The notes beneath the pieces are model-generated. The model saw nothing but the letters and a program-made list of their open reading frames with translations. It did no database searches and was not told the DNA's origin. The position numbers and the translations under genes are program-made. Positions 16,302 through 25,572 of a DNA stretch of 64,000 bases are shown piece after piece (the stretch's first letter is position 1; every line of letters starts with the position of its first letter). This DNA is from JAENVT01 sp963720775 (GTDB lineage Bacteria > Actinomycetota > Acidimicrobiia > Acidimicrobiales > Ilumatobacteraceae): the NCBI GenBank assembly GCA_963720775.1, contig CAVRGR010000003.1, forward strand, positions 1 through 64,000, written 5' to 3'.

Positions 16302-17954
16302 TCAGATGGTGGGCACTTCTACGTGGCGACCGAAGACGGTTCCGAGAGAAGCCATGACCTCGCCGAGCGTTGCGTAGACACCGACGGCATCGATGAGAGC
16401 AGGCATCAGGTTGATCTCGGGGTCGGCGGCGTCGGCCTCGACCCTGCGCAATGCTGCGTCGACCTCACTCTGCTGGCGCGACTGGCGCACCTCGTCGAGA
16501 CGCTTCAACTGCCGCGCCTCGTCCTCGTTGGTGATCTGCAGGAGAGGGATCTGATCTTCTTCGCTGCCTTCCGTGAAGGCGTTGATCCCGACCACGACTC
16601 GGCGGCCGGAGTTGAACCGCCGCTCCAGGTCGTAGGCCGAGTCGGCGATCTTGCCCTGGAACCAGTTGTCCTCGATTCCGTTGATGACGCCTTCGAGCAT
16701 CGAGCCGTTCCCCGACTGATCGAGGTGAGCGAACAGGTCCTCCGCCTGACGCTCGACCTCGTCGGTGAGGCTCTCGACGTACCACGAGCCGCCCAGTGGG
16801 TCGGCAACGTGGGCAACGTTGGTCTCGTGGGCGATGATCTGTTGCGTGCGAAGGGCGATTCGTGCCGTCTTCTCGGTGGGCAACGCCATGGCTTCGTCCA
16901 TCGAGTTGGTGTGCAGCGACTGAGTTCCGCCGAGCACCCCGGCCAACGCTTCGATCGCTGTTCGAACGATGTTGATCTCGGGCTGCTGTGCGGTCAACGA
17001 CACGCCGGCAGTTTGGGTGTGGAAGCGCAGCTGAAGCGAGCGTTCGAGCTTCGCGCCGTAGCGCTCGCGTAACCAACGCGCCCAGATGCGCCGAGCGGCG
17101 CGGTACTTGGCGATCTCTTCGAAGAAGTCGATGTGGGCGTTGAAGAAGAACGACAGGCGCGGTGCGAACGAGTCGACCGGAAGGCCTGCCTGCATCGCCA
17201 GCTCGACGTACGCGAACCCATTGGCCAACGTGAACGCCAACTCCTCGACCGCGGTGGAACCCGCCTCGCGGATGTGATACCCGGAGATCGAGATCGAGTG
17301 CCACCTCGGCATCTCCGCCGCGGTGAATCCGATGGTGTCGCGCACGAGTCGCATCGACGGACGTGGAGGGAAGACGAACTCCTTCTGTGCCTGATACTCC
17401 TTCAAGATGTCGTTCTGCAACGTGCCCCCGAGTCGGGCCCGGGAGATGCCGGCCTTCTCGGCCTGGGCGATGAACATCGCGAAGATCACCGCGGCGGGGG
17501 AGTTGATGGTCATCGAGGTCGTGATGGTTCCCAGGTCGATACCGGCATACAGGTCTTCCATGTCGGCCAGCGAGTCGATGGCCACTCCGCACCTGCCGAC
17601 TTCGCCCAGTGCCATCGGATCGTCGGAGTCGATGCCCAGGAGCGTCGGCATGTCGAATGCAGTCGACAGCCCGTCGCCGCCCGAGCGGATGATCTCCTTG
17701 AACCGCCAGTTGGTGTCGTCAGCGGTCCCGAACCCGGCAAACATCCGCATCGTCCAAAGCTTGGATCGGTACATCGAGGCGTACGGCCCGCGGGTGTAGG
17801 GAAATTGACCGGGGTAATCGGCCGGCCGGCCATCCGTGTCGTCGGCGGGACCGTACACAGGGTCGAGCGGTATCCCCGACATCGTCGTGTAGTCGGCGTC
17901 GCGCAGAGCCGACTCGGCGAACGCTTGCTCCCAGAGTTCACGATTGGTGGCCAC
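16302..17954 (-). CDS. B12-dependent acyl-CoA mutase large subunit (isobutyryl-CoA-mutase-like active site)
   Basis: 550 aa, the catalytic TIM-barrel subunit without the B12 domain. Family blocks include PGQFPYTRGPYASMY, STAFDMPTLLG, SMTINSPAA and GYHIREAG. Automatic annotation would give methylmalonyl-CoA mutase. However, the residue equivalent to MCM Tyr89 is Phe72 (TMRMFAGFG) and the one equivalent to Arg207 is Gln190 (EYQAQKEF), with the same 118-residue spacing. Phe and Gln at these sites are the isobutyryl-CoA mutase pattern, because Tyr and Arg bind the succinyl/methylmalonyl carboxylate. It is preceded by a MarR gene 52 bp away on the same strand. Substrate isobutyryl/butyryl-CoA is inference. 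Confidence 0.9.
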   Translation of the reverse strand: MATNRELWEQAFAESALRDADYTTMSGIPLDPVYGPADDTDGRPADYPGQFPYTRGPYASMYRSKLWTMRMFAGFGTADDTNWRFKEIIRSGGDGLSTAFDMPTLLGIDSDDPMALGEVGRCGVAIDSLADMEDLYAGIDLGTITTSMTINSPAAVIFAMFIAQAEKAGISRARLGGTLQNDILKEYQAQKEFVFPPRPSMRLVRDTIGFTAAEMPRWHSISISGYHIREAGSTAVEELAFTLANGFAYVELAMQAGLPVDSFAPRLSFFFNAHIDFFEEIAKYRAARRIWARWLRERYGAKLERSLQLRFHTQTAGVSLTAQQPEINIVRTAIEALAGVLGGTQSLHTNSMDEAMALPTEKTARIALRTQQIIAHETNVAHVADPLGGSWYVESLTDEVERQAEDLFAHLDQSGNGSMLEGVINGIEDNWFQGKIADSAYDLERRFNSGRRVVVGINAFTEGSEEDQIPLLQITNEDEARQLKRLDEVRQSRQQSEVDAALRRVEADAADPEINLMPALIDAVGVYATLGEVMASLGTVFGRHVEVPTI

Positions 17955-18006
17955 CTGCGCAGTTTATTTGGAAGTCAAAGCATTTTCTAGCCTCAAACGA
18001 CGTTGA

Positions 18007-18516
18007 TCAGCGGAAATCCCCGAACGCGCCGCGCATGTTCTTGAGCACGCCGTAGACCTCGCGCTGTGCAGCCACCGGGATCGGGACTATGGAGAAGACC
18101 TGTGCATTGAGTTGGGTCGTCGCCTCTTCGGTCAGGGCTCGGCCGCTCGCGGTGATCTTGGCCAGCACACTGCGCCCGTCGACAGGATTGGCGAGTCGCA
18201 CGACGAGGCCGTCGTGCTCGAGGCGCCGCACCGCATTGGTGACGCTTGCCGGATGGACCTGCAGGCGTTCGCCGATCTTGCCGACCGGCAGGAGGCCCTT
18301 GCGGCTGAAGCGCAGCAGCATGAGCACCTCGTAGCGGGCGAACGTGAGACCCAGCGGCCGAAGCACCGCTTCGACCCGAGCCAACAGCACCTGCTGCACG
18401 CGCATGATCGAAGTGATCACGGCCATGCCGTCGGCCGCCTTCGTCCAACCCTCATCCTTCCAGCGGGCGCGAGCGAGGTCGATCGGGTCGTCGGGTAGCG
18501 GCTGTGCCGGTGGCAT
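18007..18516 (-). CDS. MarR-family transcriptional regulator
   Basis: 169 aa from ATG 18516. The frame is open upstream into the luciferase-like gene, but the MarR fold begins here. The winged helix is clear: LTFARYEVLMLLRFS, then LPVGKIGERLQVHPASVTNAVRRLEHDGLV and the wing RLANPVDGRSVLAKIT. It lies 11 nt after the luciferase-like gene and 52 bp before the mutase operon, whose upstream region is unusually AT-rich (17955-17995). It may regulate either neighbour and would be expected to sense an acyl-CoA or aromatic ligand; that is inference. Confidence 0.9.
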   Translation of the reverse strand: MPPAQPLPDDPIDLARARWKDEGWTKAADGMAVITSIMRVQQVLLARVEAVLRPLGLTFARYEVLMLLRFSRKGLLPVGKIGERLQVHPASVTNAVRRLEHDGLVVRLANPVDGRSVLAKITASGRALTEEATTQLNAQVFSIVPIPVAAQREVYGVLKNMRGAFGDFR

Positions 18517-18527
18517 CCCGGATCCTC

Positions 18528-19428
18528 TCAGGCCTGACGGGCGAGCACCAGCGGCGCCGCCTCTTCCAAGTGATCCACCCATGCATCCGGTGTCGGCGGT
18601 TCCTCGATCGGCAGGATCACGAACTTGGTCGTGCCCACGGCGACGAAGCGATCGATCGTGGCCATCAGGGCATCCCACCCCTGAGGAACCAGGACGGCGG
18701 GGTCGGCGAGATCCGGTCGACGCTTCGCCAGCGGCTCGATCACCGAGGGCGACACGGGGCCGACCGAGTAGGCGATCAGCGCGCCGTAGTGGTCGGCGTC
18801 GATCGTGCGATCGTGCTCGTCGAGTGCGGACTCGATCGCCTCGCGACACGCGCGCCGCGTCGTCGGGAGTGACGAAACTCGGCAGCCATCCGTCGGCGAG
18901 CCGACCGACGCGACGGAGCTCCGACGGGGCGATGCCCCCCAACCACACATCGAGGTGAGCTTGCAGCGGCTTCGGCATGACGCGAAGTTCGTCGTAGTGG
19001 AAGTACTCGCCGTGGTGAGTGAGCGAGCCTTCGGACCACGCGCCGCGAAGGACTGCCAGCGACTCGTCGAACAACTTGGCGCGGGCGCCGCGTTCGACGC
19101 CGAAGGCCTGCTGCTCGTGCGGATCGGCGACGCCGAGCCCGAACGCCGGTAGCAGACGTCCGTTCGACAACCGATCGAGAGTGGCCAGTTCCTTGGCGAG
19201 CACGACAGGGTTCCGTCCCGGTAGCACCATCACGCTCATGCCGAACTTCAGCCGGGTCGTGCGACCGGCGGCAAAGGCCATTCCCACCAGAGGGTCGGGC
19301 GCCGCGCCGCCGATGCGTTCGCTGAGCCACAGGCTGTCGAATCCCAAGCGTTCGAGGGCGTCGACAACCGTGGCGAAGCCGTGGTCGTTGAGGCGGGTTC
19401 GCGTGCCGAAGCCGTAACCGATGCGCAC
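18528..19428 (-). pseudogene. Frameshifted luciferase-like (LLM) flavin/F420-type oxidoreductase
   Basis: Two frames together give one normal-length LLM protein of about 300 aa. The N-terminal part starts at GTG 19428 (VRIGYGFGTRTRL, WLSERIGG, ELATLDRLSNGRL, GLGV, WLGGIAPSELRRVG) and runs to about 18850. The C-terminal part (CREAIESALDEHDRTID through LIAYSVGPVS to LEEAAPLVLARQA) continues in another frame to 18528. The shift needs one base removed (or two added) in a GC-only stretch, about 18849-18858. Removing one G joins the parts smoothly as PDDARACREAIE. It is either a recent mutation or a sequencing error, and a real intact gene is quite possible. Substrate unknown. Confidence 0.75.
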
Positions 19429-19457
19429 CCGAGGGTTCTCACCCACGGGCGAGTTGC

Positions 19458-19772
19458 TCAAGTGGGAGGGCCGCCGAGCACCAGACGCCGCGCCACGTGC
19501 CGTGCGCCGGAGGAATCGATCGTGACGTAGCCATCGCCGCATCGTGACACAACGGTGAAGCGGTGCTCCGAGCGAACGCGGGCCGGCACGAGCTGAATGC
19601 GGTGCCAACCGATGAGCGACGAAGCAACGATCACACCGACGATGATCACCGGCTCGGCAACACGGCCAGCCAGCAGCGCGGCGACGAGTCCGGCGGCAGC
19701 GCCGGCCTTGGCGGCCAGCAGGATCAGGCTTGACGGTGGTGTCGTTGTGCGGTTCATGGCGTTCACACTCAT
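19458..19772 (-). CDS. Small membrane protein, unknown function
   Basis: 104 aa from ATG 19772 (an internal ATG at 19757 is also possible). Two closely spaced hydrophobic segments (about residues 16-36 and 40-58) precede a short soluble tail with a beta-like pattern (RFTVVSRCGDGYVTIDSSGARHVARRLVLG). No family was recognised. Its 3' end is 29 bp upstream of the luciferase-like gene on the same strand. Codon use is normal for the region, and an ORF fitted between genes supports it being real, but this is one of the weaker calls. Confidence 0.5.
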   Translation of the reverse strand: MSVNAMNRTTTPPSSLILLAAKAGAAAGLVAALLAGRVAEPVIIVGVIVASSLIGWHRIQLVPARVRSEHRFTVVSRCGDGYVTIDSSGARHVARRLVLGGPPT

Positions 19773-19865
19773 ATAGACGTTCTGTCGGCAGGTTTGGATT
19801 CAACTTCGGCAAGAAGTCTCCAAACTGCAGAAATCGTCATACAACCGGAACAGCGTGCCCAGTGG

Positions 19866-21308
19866 TCAAGCGCCACATGCAGTGGCGTGGCGTCCCGCCC
19901 ATGGCTGCGCGGCCTCGAGCTGAGACGCCACTCTCAGTAGCACGTCCTCGCGACCGTACGCGGCGACCAGTTGCACGCCGATCGGCAGACCGGCGCTGTT
20001 CCAGTGCAACGGAAGGTTGATGGCCGGCTGCCCGCTCGAGTTGAAGGGCGGCGTGAAGGGCACGTAGGCGGCGGCCCGGGCCATCGGCGCCATGGGCTGG
20101 CAGGGATCGTTGGCGAATGCACCGATCGTGGCAGGCGGTTCGGCGAGAGTGGGGGTGAGCAACAGGTCCCATCCCTCGGACCACCACTGCTGCACGGCCC
20201 GGCGGAACTCGATGTTGGCGGCCTGGGCCAAGGCGTAATCGACGGCGTTCACGCTCTGCGCGAACGTGACCTGAGCCCGGTTGACGGGTTCGACATCGTC
20301 GTCGCCCATCGGGCGGCCGAGCTGTGCCTCGATGCGTCGCACGGCGACACCCATGTTGGTGCTCCACAACGCCGAGAAGCGTCGTCCGAAGTCTGGGTTG
20401 GCCAAGGCCGGTGGAAAGCCGTGCTCGACGTGGTGACCGAGCGCTTCGAGCAGCGCTGCCGCGGCCAGAACCGCCTCGCGGCATTCGTCGTGCAGTGCAC
20501 CGCCCAAGGGATGGGCGTCGAGCAGGCCGATTCGCAGACGTCCCGGGTCGACTCCCAGCTCGCTGAGGTACGGCCGTGCGGGCGGCGGCGCGATCACGGT
20601 GTCGCCGATGCCGGGGCCGCGTACGGCATCGAGCAACGCGGCGGTGTCGCGTACCGAGCGGCTGACACACAACTCCACGCCGAGGTTGCTCTCGTCGCGG
20701 AACGGGCCGAGCGTGATCCTGCCCTGAGATGGCTTGAGGCCGACCAATCCGCAGCACGAGGCAGGGATGCGGATGGACCCACCGCCATCGCTGGCGTGGG
20801 CGAAGGGAACCATTCCCGCGGCGACTGCGGCCGCCGAACCGCCGCTCGATCCGCCAGGTGAGTGATCGAGGTTCCATGGGTTGCGTGTGGGGCCCCATGC
20901 GAGAGGCTCGGTGGTCGGCAGGCTGCCGAACTCGGGGCTGTTCGTGCGCCCGGCGATGTTGAGCCCGGCGGACCGGAATCGACCGACCAAGGTGGTGTCG
21001 GCAGGCGAGTTGGGCATGGCGTTCTTGAGGGCGCGACAGCCGTTGGTGAGTGGTTGACCGGCGTAGTGCGCCCACAAGTCCTTGAGGAGGAACGGCACCC
21101 CCTGGAACGGGCCCTCCGGAAGTCGGCCCGCAGCCTGCCGCGCCTCGTCGAACCAATCCATGATCACTGCGTTGAGCGGCGTGTTGAATGCCTCGATCCG
21201 TTCGATCGCACCATCGATCAGTTCCGCCGCGGAGACCTCCCCACGGCGTACCAGTTCGGCCTGATCGATGGCATCCATCCACCTCGTGTCGTCGGCGAGC
21301 GAACCCAT
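19866..21308 (-). CDS. Amidase-signature family amidohydrolase
   Basis: 480 aa from ATG 21308. The Ser-cisSer-Lys triad is visible: Lys in VPFLLKDLWA, the Gly/Ser-rich signature SPGGSSGGSAAAVAAGMVP, then DGGGSIRIPASCCGLVGLKPS. Amidase-signature enzymes hydrolyse amides, nitrile-derived amides or Gln in tRNA-dependent amidation. There is no GatB or GatC gene beside it, so a tRNA role is unlikely and a stand-alone catabolic amidase is more probable. Substrate not predictable. It is divergent from an MFS transporter with about 70 bp between starts. Confidence 0.92.
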   Translation of the reverse strand: MGSLADDTRWMDAIDQAELVRRGEVSAAELIDGAIERIEAFNTPLNAVIMDWFDEARQAAGRLPEGPFQGVPFLLKDLWAHYAGQPLTNGCRALKNAMPNSPADTTLVGRFRSAGLNIAGRTNSPEFGSLPTTEPLAWGPTRNPWNLDHSPGGSSGGSAAAVAAGMVPFAHASDGGGSIRIPASCCGLVGLKPSQGRITLGPFRDESNLGVELCVSRSVRDTAALLDAVRGPGIGDTVIAPPPARPYLSELGVDPGRLRIGLLDAHPLGGALHDECREAVLAAAALLEALGHHVEHGFPPALANPDFGRRFSALWSTNMGVAVRRIEAQLGRPMGDDDVEPVNRAQVTFAQSVNAVDYALAQAANIEFRRAVQQWWSEGWDLLLTPTLAEPPATIGAFANDPCQPMAPMARAAAYVPFTPPFNSSGQPAINLPLHWNSAGLPIGVQLVAAYGREDVLLRVASQLEAAQPWAGRHATACGA

Positions 21309-21379
21309 AGAGCCTTGTGTAGCACGTCGAATTATGGTGAGTGTTCGTCGTGTCCATCTCGCCAACAACTTCGTCATCG

Positions 21380-22627
21380 ATGACGACCCGCGAAGTCTGG
21401 CGGTCGACTCACGTCCGCCGTCTGCTGATCAGCAACGGCATCCTCTACTCAGGCATCGCCCTGCAATCGACGGCCCTGCTGAAACAGGCCTACGACACCA
21501 CCGGGCGGAAGTCGGATCTCGGCTGGATGGGGCTCGCCGAGTTCATCCCGATCTTTGCGCTGGTGCTCGTGACCGGCTCGCTTGCCGATCACTTCAGCCG
21601 CAAGGCGATTGCCCTGATCACGGTGGCCGCAGAGGTGTTCACCTCGGGGGCGTTGATGCTCTACGCGCTGACGACTCCGACGTCGGTGATTCCGATGTTC
21701 ATGATCGCGTTCGCGTTCGGGATCGCACGCGCCTTCCAAGCGCCGGCGATGCGGTCGATGCCGCCGATGGTCGCGCCGACCGGAGCGTTGCCCAAGGTGA
21801 TCGCGCTGTACTCGGCGACGTGGACCGGTGCGATCATCGTCGGGCCGGCAGTCGGGGGCTTCTTGTACGCCGTGTCGCCGTGGGTCGCGTACCTCGGTTC
21901 GACCGTGTTGATCTTCGCTAGCTGGCTGGTGCTGTCGACGCAGACGTTCGTGAGCGAACCGCTGCCGCCCGATCCTGACGCCCGGCCGACGTTGCGCACA
22001 GCAGTGGAAGGTCTGGTGTTCATCCGGCACACCCCGGTGCTGCTCGCGGCGATCGCTCTCGATCTCTTCGCGGTGTTGTTCGGCGGAGCGGTGGCGTTGA
22101 TCCCCGTGATCGCCAAGGACCGGCTCGGAGTCGGCGACGTCGCCTATGGATGGCTACGCGCGGCACCCGGCTTCGGTGCCGCAGGCATGGCGCTGTTCAT
22201 GGCAGCGCGCCCGGTTCGGCGCCGAGTCGGCAAGACGTTGCTCGCGGTGGTCGCCGTCTTCGGGGTGGGTACGGTCGCGCTCGGGTTGACGCGCAACTAC
22301 GCCGTTGCATTCGCTGCTCTCGTCGTGCTGTCCGCTGCCGACTTGGTCAGCGTCTTCATTCGTGGCTCGCTGGTGCCGCTCCTGACGCCCGATGAGAAGC
22401 GTGGCCGGGTGCTGGCCGTCGAGTCGGTGTTCATCGGTGCATCCAACGAGCTCGGAGCGTTCGAGAGCGGTTTGGTCGCCCAGGCGATCGGCACGCCGGC
22501 AACCGTCGTCGGCGGCGGCGTAGCGACGCTGGCGGTGGTCGGCATCTGGTGGTTCGCTTTTCCGTCGCTCAGGTCGATCGACCGCTTCGAAGATCTCGAA
22601 TATCGCCCAGCACCGCTTCCGAGCTGA
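21380..22627 (+). CDS. MFS transporter (MFS_3/EntS-like)
   Basis: About 415 aa from ATG 21380; a GTG at 21341 is an alternative. Roughly 12 hydrophobic helices occur in two halves. The loop motif between helices 2 and 3 is GSLADHFSRKAIAL, the usual G-x3-D-x2-R/K MFS signature, and the N terminus RSTHVRRLLISNGILYSGIALQ resembles drug or siderophore exporters of the EntS/MFS_3 group. The substrate cannot be assigned. It is convergent with a lipoprotein gene only 6 bp away. Confidence 0.88.
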   Translation: MTTREVWRSTHVRRLLISNGILYSGIALQSTALLKQAYDTTGRKSDLGWMGLAEFIPIFALVLVTGSLADHFSRKAIALITVAAEVFTSGALMLYALTTPTSVIPMFMIAFAFGIARAFQAPAMRSMPPMVAPTGALPKVIALYSATWTGAIIVGPAVGGFLYAVSPWVAYLGSTVLIFASWLVLSTQTFVSEPLPPDPDARPTLRTAVEGLVFIRHTPVLLAAIALDLFAVLFGGAVALIPVIAKDRLGVGDVAYGWLRAAPGFGAAGMALFMAARPVRRRVGKTLLAVVAVFGVGTVALGLTRNYAVAFAALVVLSAADLVSVFIRGSLVPLLTPDEKRGRVLAVESVFIGASNELGAFESGLVAQAIGTPATVVGGGVATLAVVGIWWFAFPSLRSIDRFEDLEYRPAPLPS

Positions 22628-22633
22628 GACCGG

Positions 22634-23824
22634 TCATTCCTGCGCGGCGGCGTTGGTGGCACCTGGCAGCTCGCCGAACGCGGTCAAGACTGACCTGATC
22701 GCCGCGCTGTCGACGCCGGTGATCAGCGGAGTTGCTGCGGAGTTGCCGATGTTCCAGACCCAGAGATCACTGGATCCAGCGCACCCCGTCGAGCGAACCG
22801 CCACCACGAGGTGGTTCGAGTCGAGCCAACCGACCGGCTCCGTCGACAACGCAGCGAACACCGACGGTTCATCCGAAACGGCCTCCCCGCTGAAGATCTG
22901 CGTGCGGGTGAGACCGGCGCAGTCGCCGACTCGCCAGGCGATCGGCGCGCCGGCGGCAGTACTGACGGTGAGTCTGGCGAGCGGCTCGGCCGTCTCGGCG
23001 ACGTTCGTAACAGTGAGCGCTGGAAGTGTGACGGCATGGATGTGGAAGGTGCCGTTGTGATGGTCGTCGACGAAGTAGACCAGCGCGCCCGACGGGTCGG
23101 GCCCGATCTCGGTGATGGTCGTGTTGGAGTCGGCGTTACGGGCGATCACCCTCGGGTTCTCGCCGCGGTTGCCGGCGACGAAAAGCCCGGCGGTGCCGTC
23201 GCTCGCCCGCCCCGCGCCGAAGATGTTGCGGCCGGCCGGGTGGTAGGCGGCAACATCGGTCTGCTCCAGGAAGCTGATGTCCCTGCGGGTCTCGGGTGCA
23301 CCTGCGGTTCGCCACAACAGATGGTTGTCGGCGACCGCGGGGGCGATCAGCGCCCTGCCCGTCGGGAACGACCAGGAGACGCGGGTGTTGGTCGCGAAGT
23401 ACCCGGAGGGCAGCGCCTGTGTTCCGTCGAACACCGTCACCGAGTTGAGCAGCACCCGATCGCCGGCCGGCGACCAACGCAGTGGTCCGAGGTTGTCGAG
23501 CGTCAGTTCCGTCAAGCAGCTCGTGATGCCGTCCGTCGGGTTGATCGTGTACAGGCGCGTTGCGACCTCGAACGTGATCTCAGGCGTCGGCGGTGCAGCT
23601 GAGAACACGCACGCGCCGCCGGGTAGGACGATGGTACTGGTGGGCGCTACGACGACCGATCCTGCCACTGTCGTGACGGTTGTCGGCGGCACGGTGTTGC
23701 TGGGTGTGCCCAGAGGTGCCAGGGTGTCGGGAGTGGTCGAGCCTGCGTCGATGTTGCACCCCGCCACGAGCATCGTGAGCCCGAGCATCGACACGCGGAT
23801 GCCCAAGCCGTCGAGGTGCCTCAT
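22634..23824 (-). CDS. Lipoprotein with probable beta-propeller-like ectodomain
   Basis: 396 aa from ATG 23824. A signal peptide ends in the lipobox LVAGC, with the Cys at residue 23, followed by a Thr/Pro-rich linker. The body has repeating short beta-blade-like patterns (LRWSPAGDRVLLNSV, VYFVDDHHNGTFHIHAVTL, LWVWNIGNSAATPLI) reminiscent of TolB/WD40-like propellers, without catalytic residues. It is presumably anchored on the outer face of the membrane. It is divergent from a LytM peptidase lipoprotein 21 bp away. Function unknown. Confidence 0.75.
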   Translation of the reverse strand: MRHLDGLGIRVSMLGLTMLVAGCNIDAGSTTPDTLAPLGTPSNTVPPTTVTTVAGSVVVAPTSTIVLPGGACVFSAAPPTPEITFEVATRLYTINPTDGITSCLTELTLDNLGPLRWSPAGDRVLLNSVTVFDGTQALPSGYFATNTRVSWSFPTGRALIAPAVADNHLLWRTAGAPETRRDISFLEQTDVAAYHPAGRNIFGAGRASDGTAGLFVAGNRGENPRVIARNADSNTTITEIGPDPSGALVYFVDDHHNGTFHIHAVTLPALTVTNVAETAEPLARLTVSTAAGAPIAWRVGDCAGLTRTQIFSGEAVSDEPSVFAALSTEPVGWLDSNHLVVAVRSTGCAGSSDLWVWNIGNSAATPLITGVDSAAIRSVLTAFGELPGATNAAAQE

Positions 23825-23845
23825 CGCACACACGGTAGATCTCCT

Positions 23846-24577
23846 GTGAAGGCTCGGTGGATGACCGCGCTCTCGCTGGTCGCGTGCGCCGTGGTCGCCG
23901 CAGGGTGCGCTCAGGGAGATGCCGCGCCGGAGTCCACAGTCGCTCCGCCGACCTCGACCGTGCCCACCTCGACTTCGGCACCAGCCCCATCTTCGACCGC
24001 ACCCGCTACGACGACTTCGACCTCGACCACGCTGCCCAGACCGTTGGTGTACGTCTTCCCGTTCACCGGCAAGAAGGTCAGCTACGGCCGGCGTCATCAC
24101 GACTACCCGGCCAGCGACGTCTTCGGATGCGGTGCGACCGTGGTCGCCCCGATTGGCGGGACGATCGACGAGACGCGCTCGTTCGATCCGTGGGATCCCA
24201 AGATCAACGATCCGGCGACACGGGGCGGGAAGTACGTGTCGATGGTGGGCGACGATGGGGTGCGCTACTACTTCGCCCACCTCGCCAGCGTCGACGTCGC
24301 ACCTCGGCAGGTCGTCGACGGCGGCACACCGCTCGGGATCATGGGTCAGACCGGCAACGCCAGGAAGTCGGTCTGCCACACTCATTTCGGTATCTCGTGG
24401 CCATGCGAACACTCGGATTGGGCCGTGCGCCGGGGCGAGATCTGGCCGTGGAAGTATCTCGATGCCTGGCGAACGGGCGAGCAGCTCTCACCCGTCGACG
24501 AGATCGCCGCCGCCGAGGCCGCCAATCCCGACGCATGCAACCTCGCCGGACTGGCTCCGGGTGCTTCCGATGAGTGA
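23846..24577 (+). CDS. M23 (LytM-type) metallopeptidase lipoprotein
   Basis: 243 aa from GTG 23846 (MTALSL at 23861 is an alternative). The signal peptide ends in lipobox VVAAGC, followed by a Thr/Pro/Ser-rich linker of about 45 residues. The M23 domain keeps the zinc ligands: His and Asp in HHDYPASD and the H-x-H in CHTHFG, with the family strand YYFAHLASVDV between them. It would cut peptidoglycan cross-bridges or activate another hydrolase at the cell surface. All ligands seem present, so it is probably active. Confidence 0.85.
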   Translation: MKARWMTALSLVACAVVAAGCAQGDAAPESTVAPPTSTVPTSTSAPAPSSTAPATTTSTSTTLPRPLVYVFPFTGKKVSYGRRHHDYPASDVFGCGATVVAPIGGTIDETRSFDPWDPKINDPATRGGKYVSMVGDDGVRYYFAHLASVDVAPRQVVDGGTPLGIMGQTGNARKSVCHTHFGISWPCEHSDWAVRRGEIWPWKYLDAWRTGEQLSPVDEIAAAEAANPDACNLAGLAPGASDE

Positions 24578-24584
24578 CGAGCAA

Positions 24585-25475
24585 CTAGCTGGAGATGTGA
24601 GAGATGCCGATCCACAGCGCGGCTGGGATCAGGACCCAAGCCATCGCGAGTAGCACGATGGCGTAGACCGCGAAGTTGTACGAATCGTCCTTCGGCGGTT
24701 TGCCACAGGCGCCGATGGTTTCGTAGAGCGCCTTGATCGGTTGCTCGGTCGACAATCTGATCCGTCGGCGAGCGACGCCCGCTGCATACAACGATGCCCA
24801 TGCCAGACCGGCGAACACGATGGCGAACACGGCGGCGAAGACGATCACGCCGACGGTGCCGGTGAACGCCTTCTCCACGAGCCACTTGAGCCCGGAGCCG
24901 ACGCTCGACAACAACGCACCACCGAGTAGGAAGGTCGGCAGACCGAGCTGATCGCCTGTGTACCCCTGTTCAACCTGCACGGCGTTGATCCGTGCCCGGC
25001 GCAACATGGCGTGTTCGCGGCTGCCCCACTCGGAGTTGGCTTCTCGACGTTCGTAGAGCCTGCGGATCCGGGTGACGAGACGGTTCTGGTAGCCCTTGAC
25101 GATCCATCTGGTCATCTGTTGGACGATGTATCCGGCGATCGGCGTGGCGGGCCCGAGCCGGGGCATGTTCGGCGGCCGCACCCCGTTGCGGTCCAGCACC
25201 TCCAACGATCTCATCGCCAGGCGATGGGCCTCTTCGAACCGATCCGGACGCCACAACGCCCGCACCTTCGAGAGCTCTTTGACGATGTCTTGTTCCGGCT
25301 TGCCGCGTCCCGCGATCTGCTCGAGGATCGCCCCCTTCTCCTCGGCCGTGTCGGCGCGCAACACCCGCAGCGCATCGATGCGGTCGAGCAGGAGCTCGTC
25401 GAGTCGGGTCTCGACCTCGTTCTCTCCTCGACCCGTCTTGGAATGTCTCGCCGGAGCGGGATCGACATCGCCCAT
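24585..25475 (-). CDS. Hypothetical protein with C-terminal membrane helices
   Basis: 296 aa from ATG 25475 (MGDVDPAPARH). The first 150 residues are charged and helical (ETRLDELLLDRIDALRVL, EEKGAILEQIAGRGKPEQDI), possibly coiled coil. Hydrophobic segments follow near residues 185-200, 210-235 and 275-294. No known domain or motif was recognised. It is convergent with the LytM gene (7-bp gap) and divergent from mscL. It is probably a genuine conserved membrane protein of the lineage. Confidence 0.65.
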   Translation of the reverse strand: MGDVDPAPARHSKTGRGENEVETRLDELLLDRIDALRVLRADTAEEKGAILEQIAGRGKPEQDIVKELSKVRALWRPDRFEEAHRLAMRSLEVLDRNGVRPPNMPRLGPATPIAGYIVQQMTRWIVKGYQNRLVTRIRRLYERREANSEWGSREHAMLRRARINAVQVEQGYTGDQLGLPTFLLGGALLSSVGSGLKWLVEKAFTGTVGVIVFAAVFAIVFAGLAWASLYAAGVARRRIRLSTEQPIKALYETIGACGKPPKDDSYNFAVYAIVLLAMAWVLIPAALWIGISHISS

Positions 25476-25572
25476 CGAGCGCAGGGTAGTGCCTGTCGCG
25501 GATTGCACAGGGCAAGTCGGTGACGTGCTTCAATAACGGGTCCGGGCGCGCCGACCGACAAGGGGAACATCA

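Noticed and set aside
17955..18006. A cobalamin riboswitch upstream of the B12 mutase
   Set aside because: Only 52 bp separate the MarR stop from the mutase start, far too short for a B12 riboswitch, and no B12-box motif was seen.
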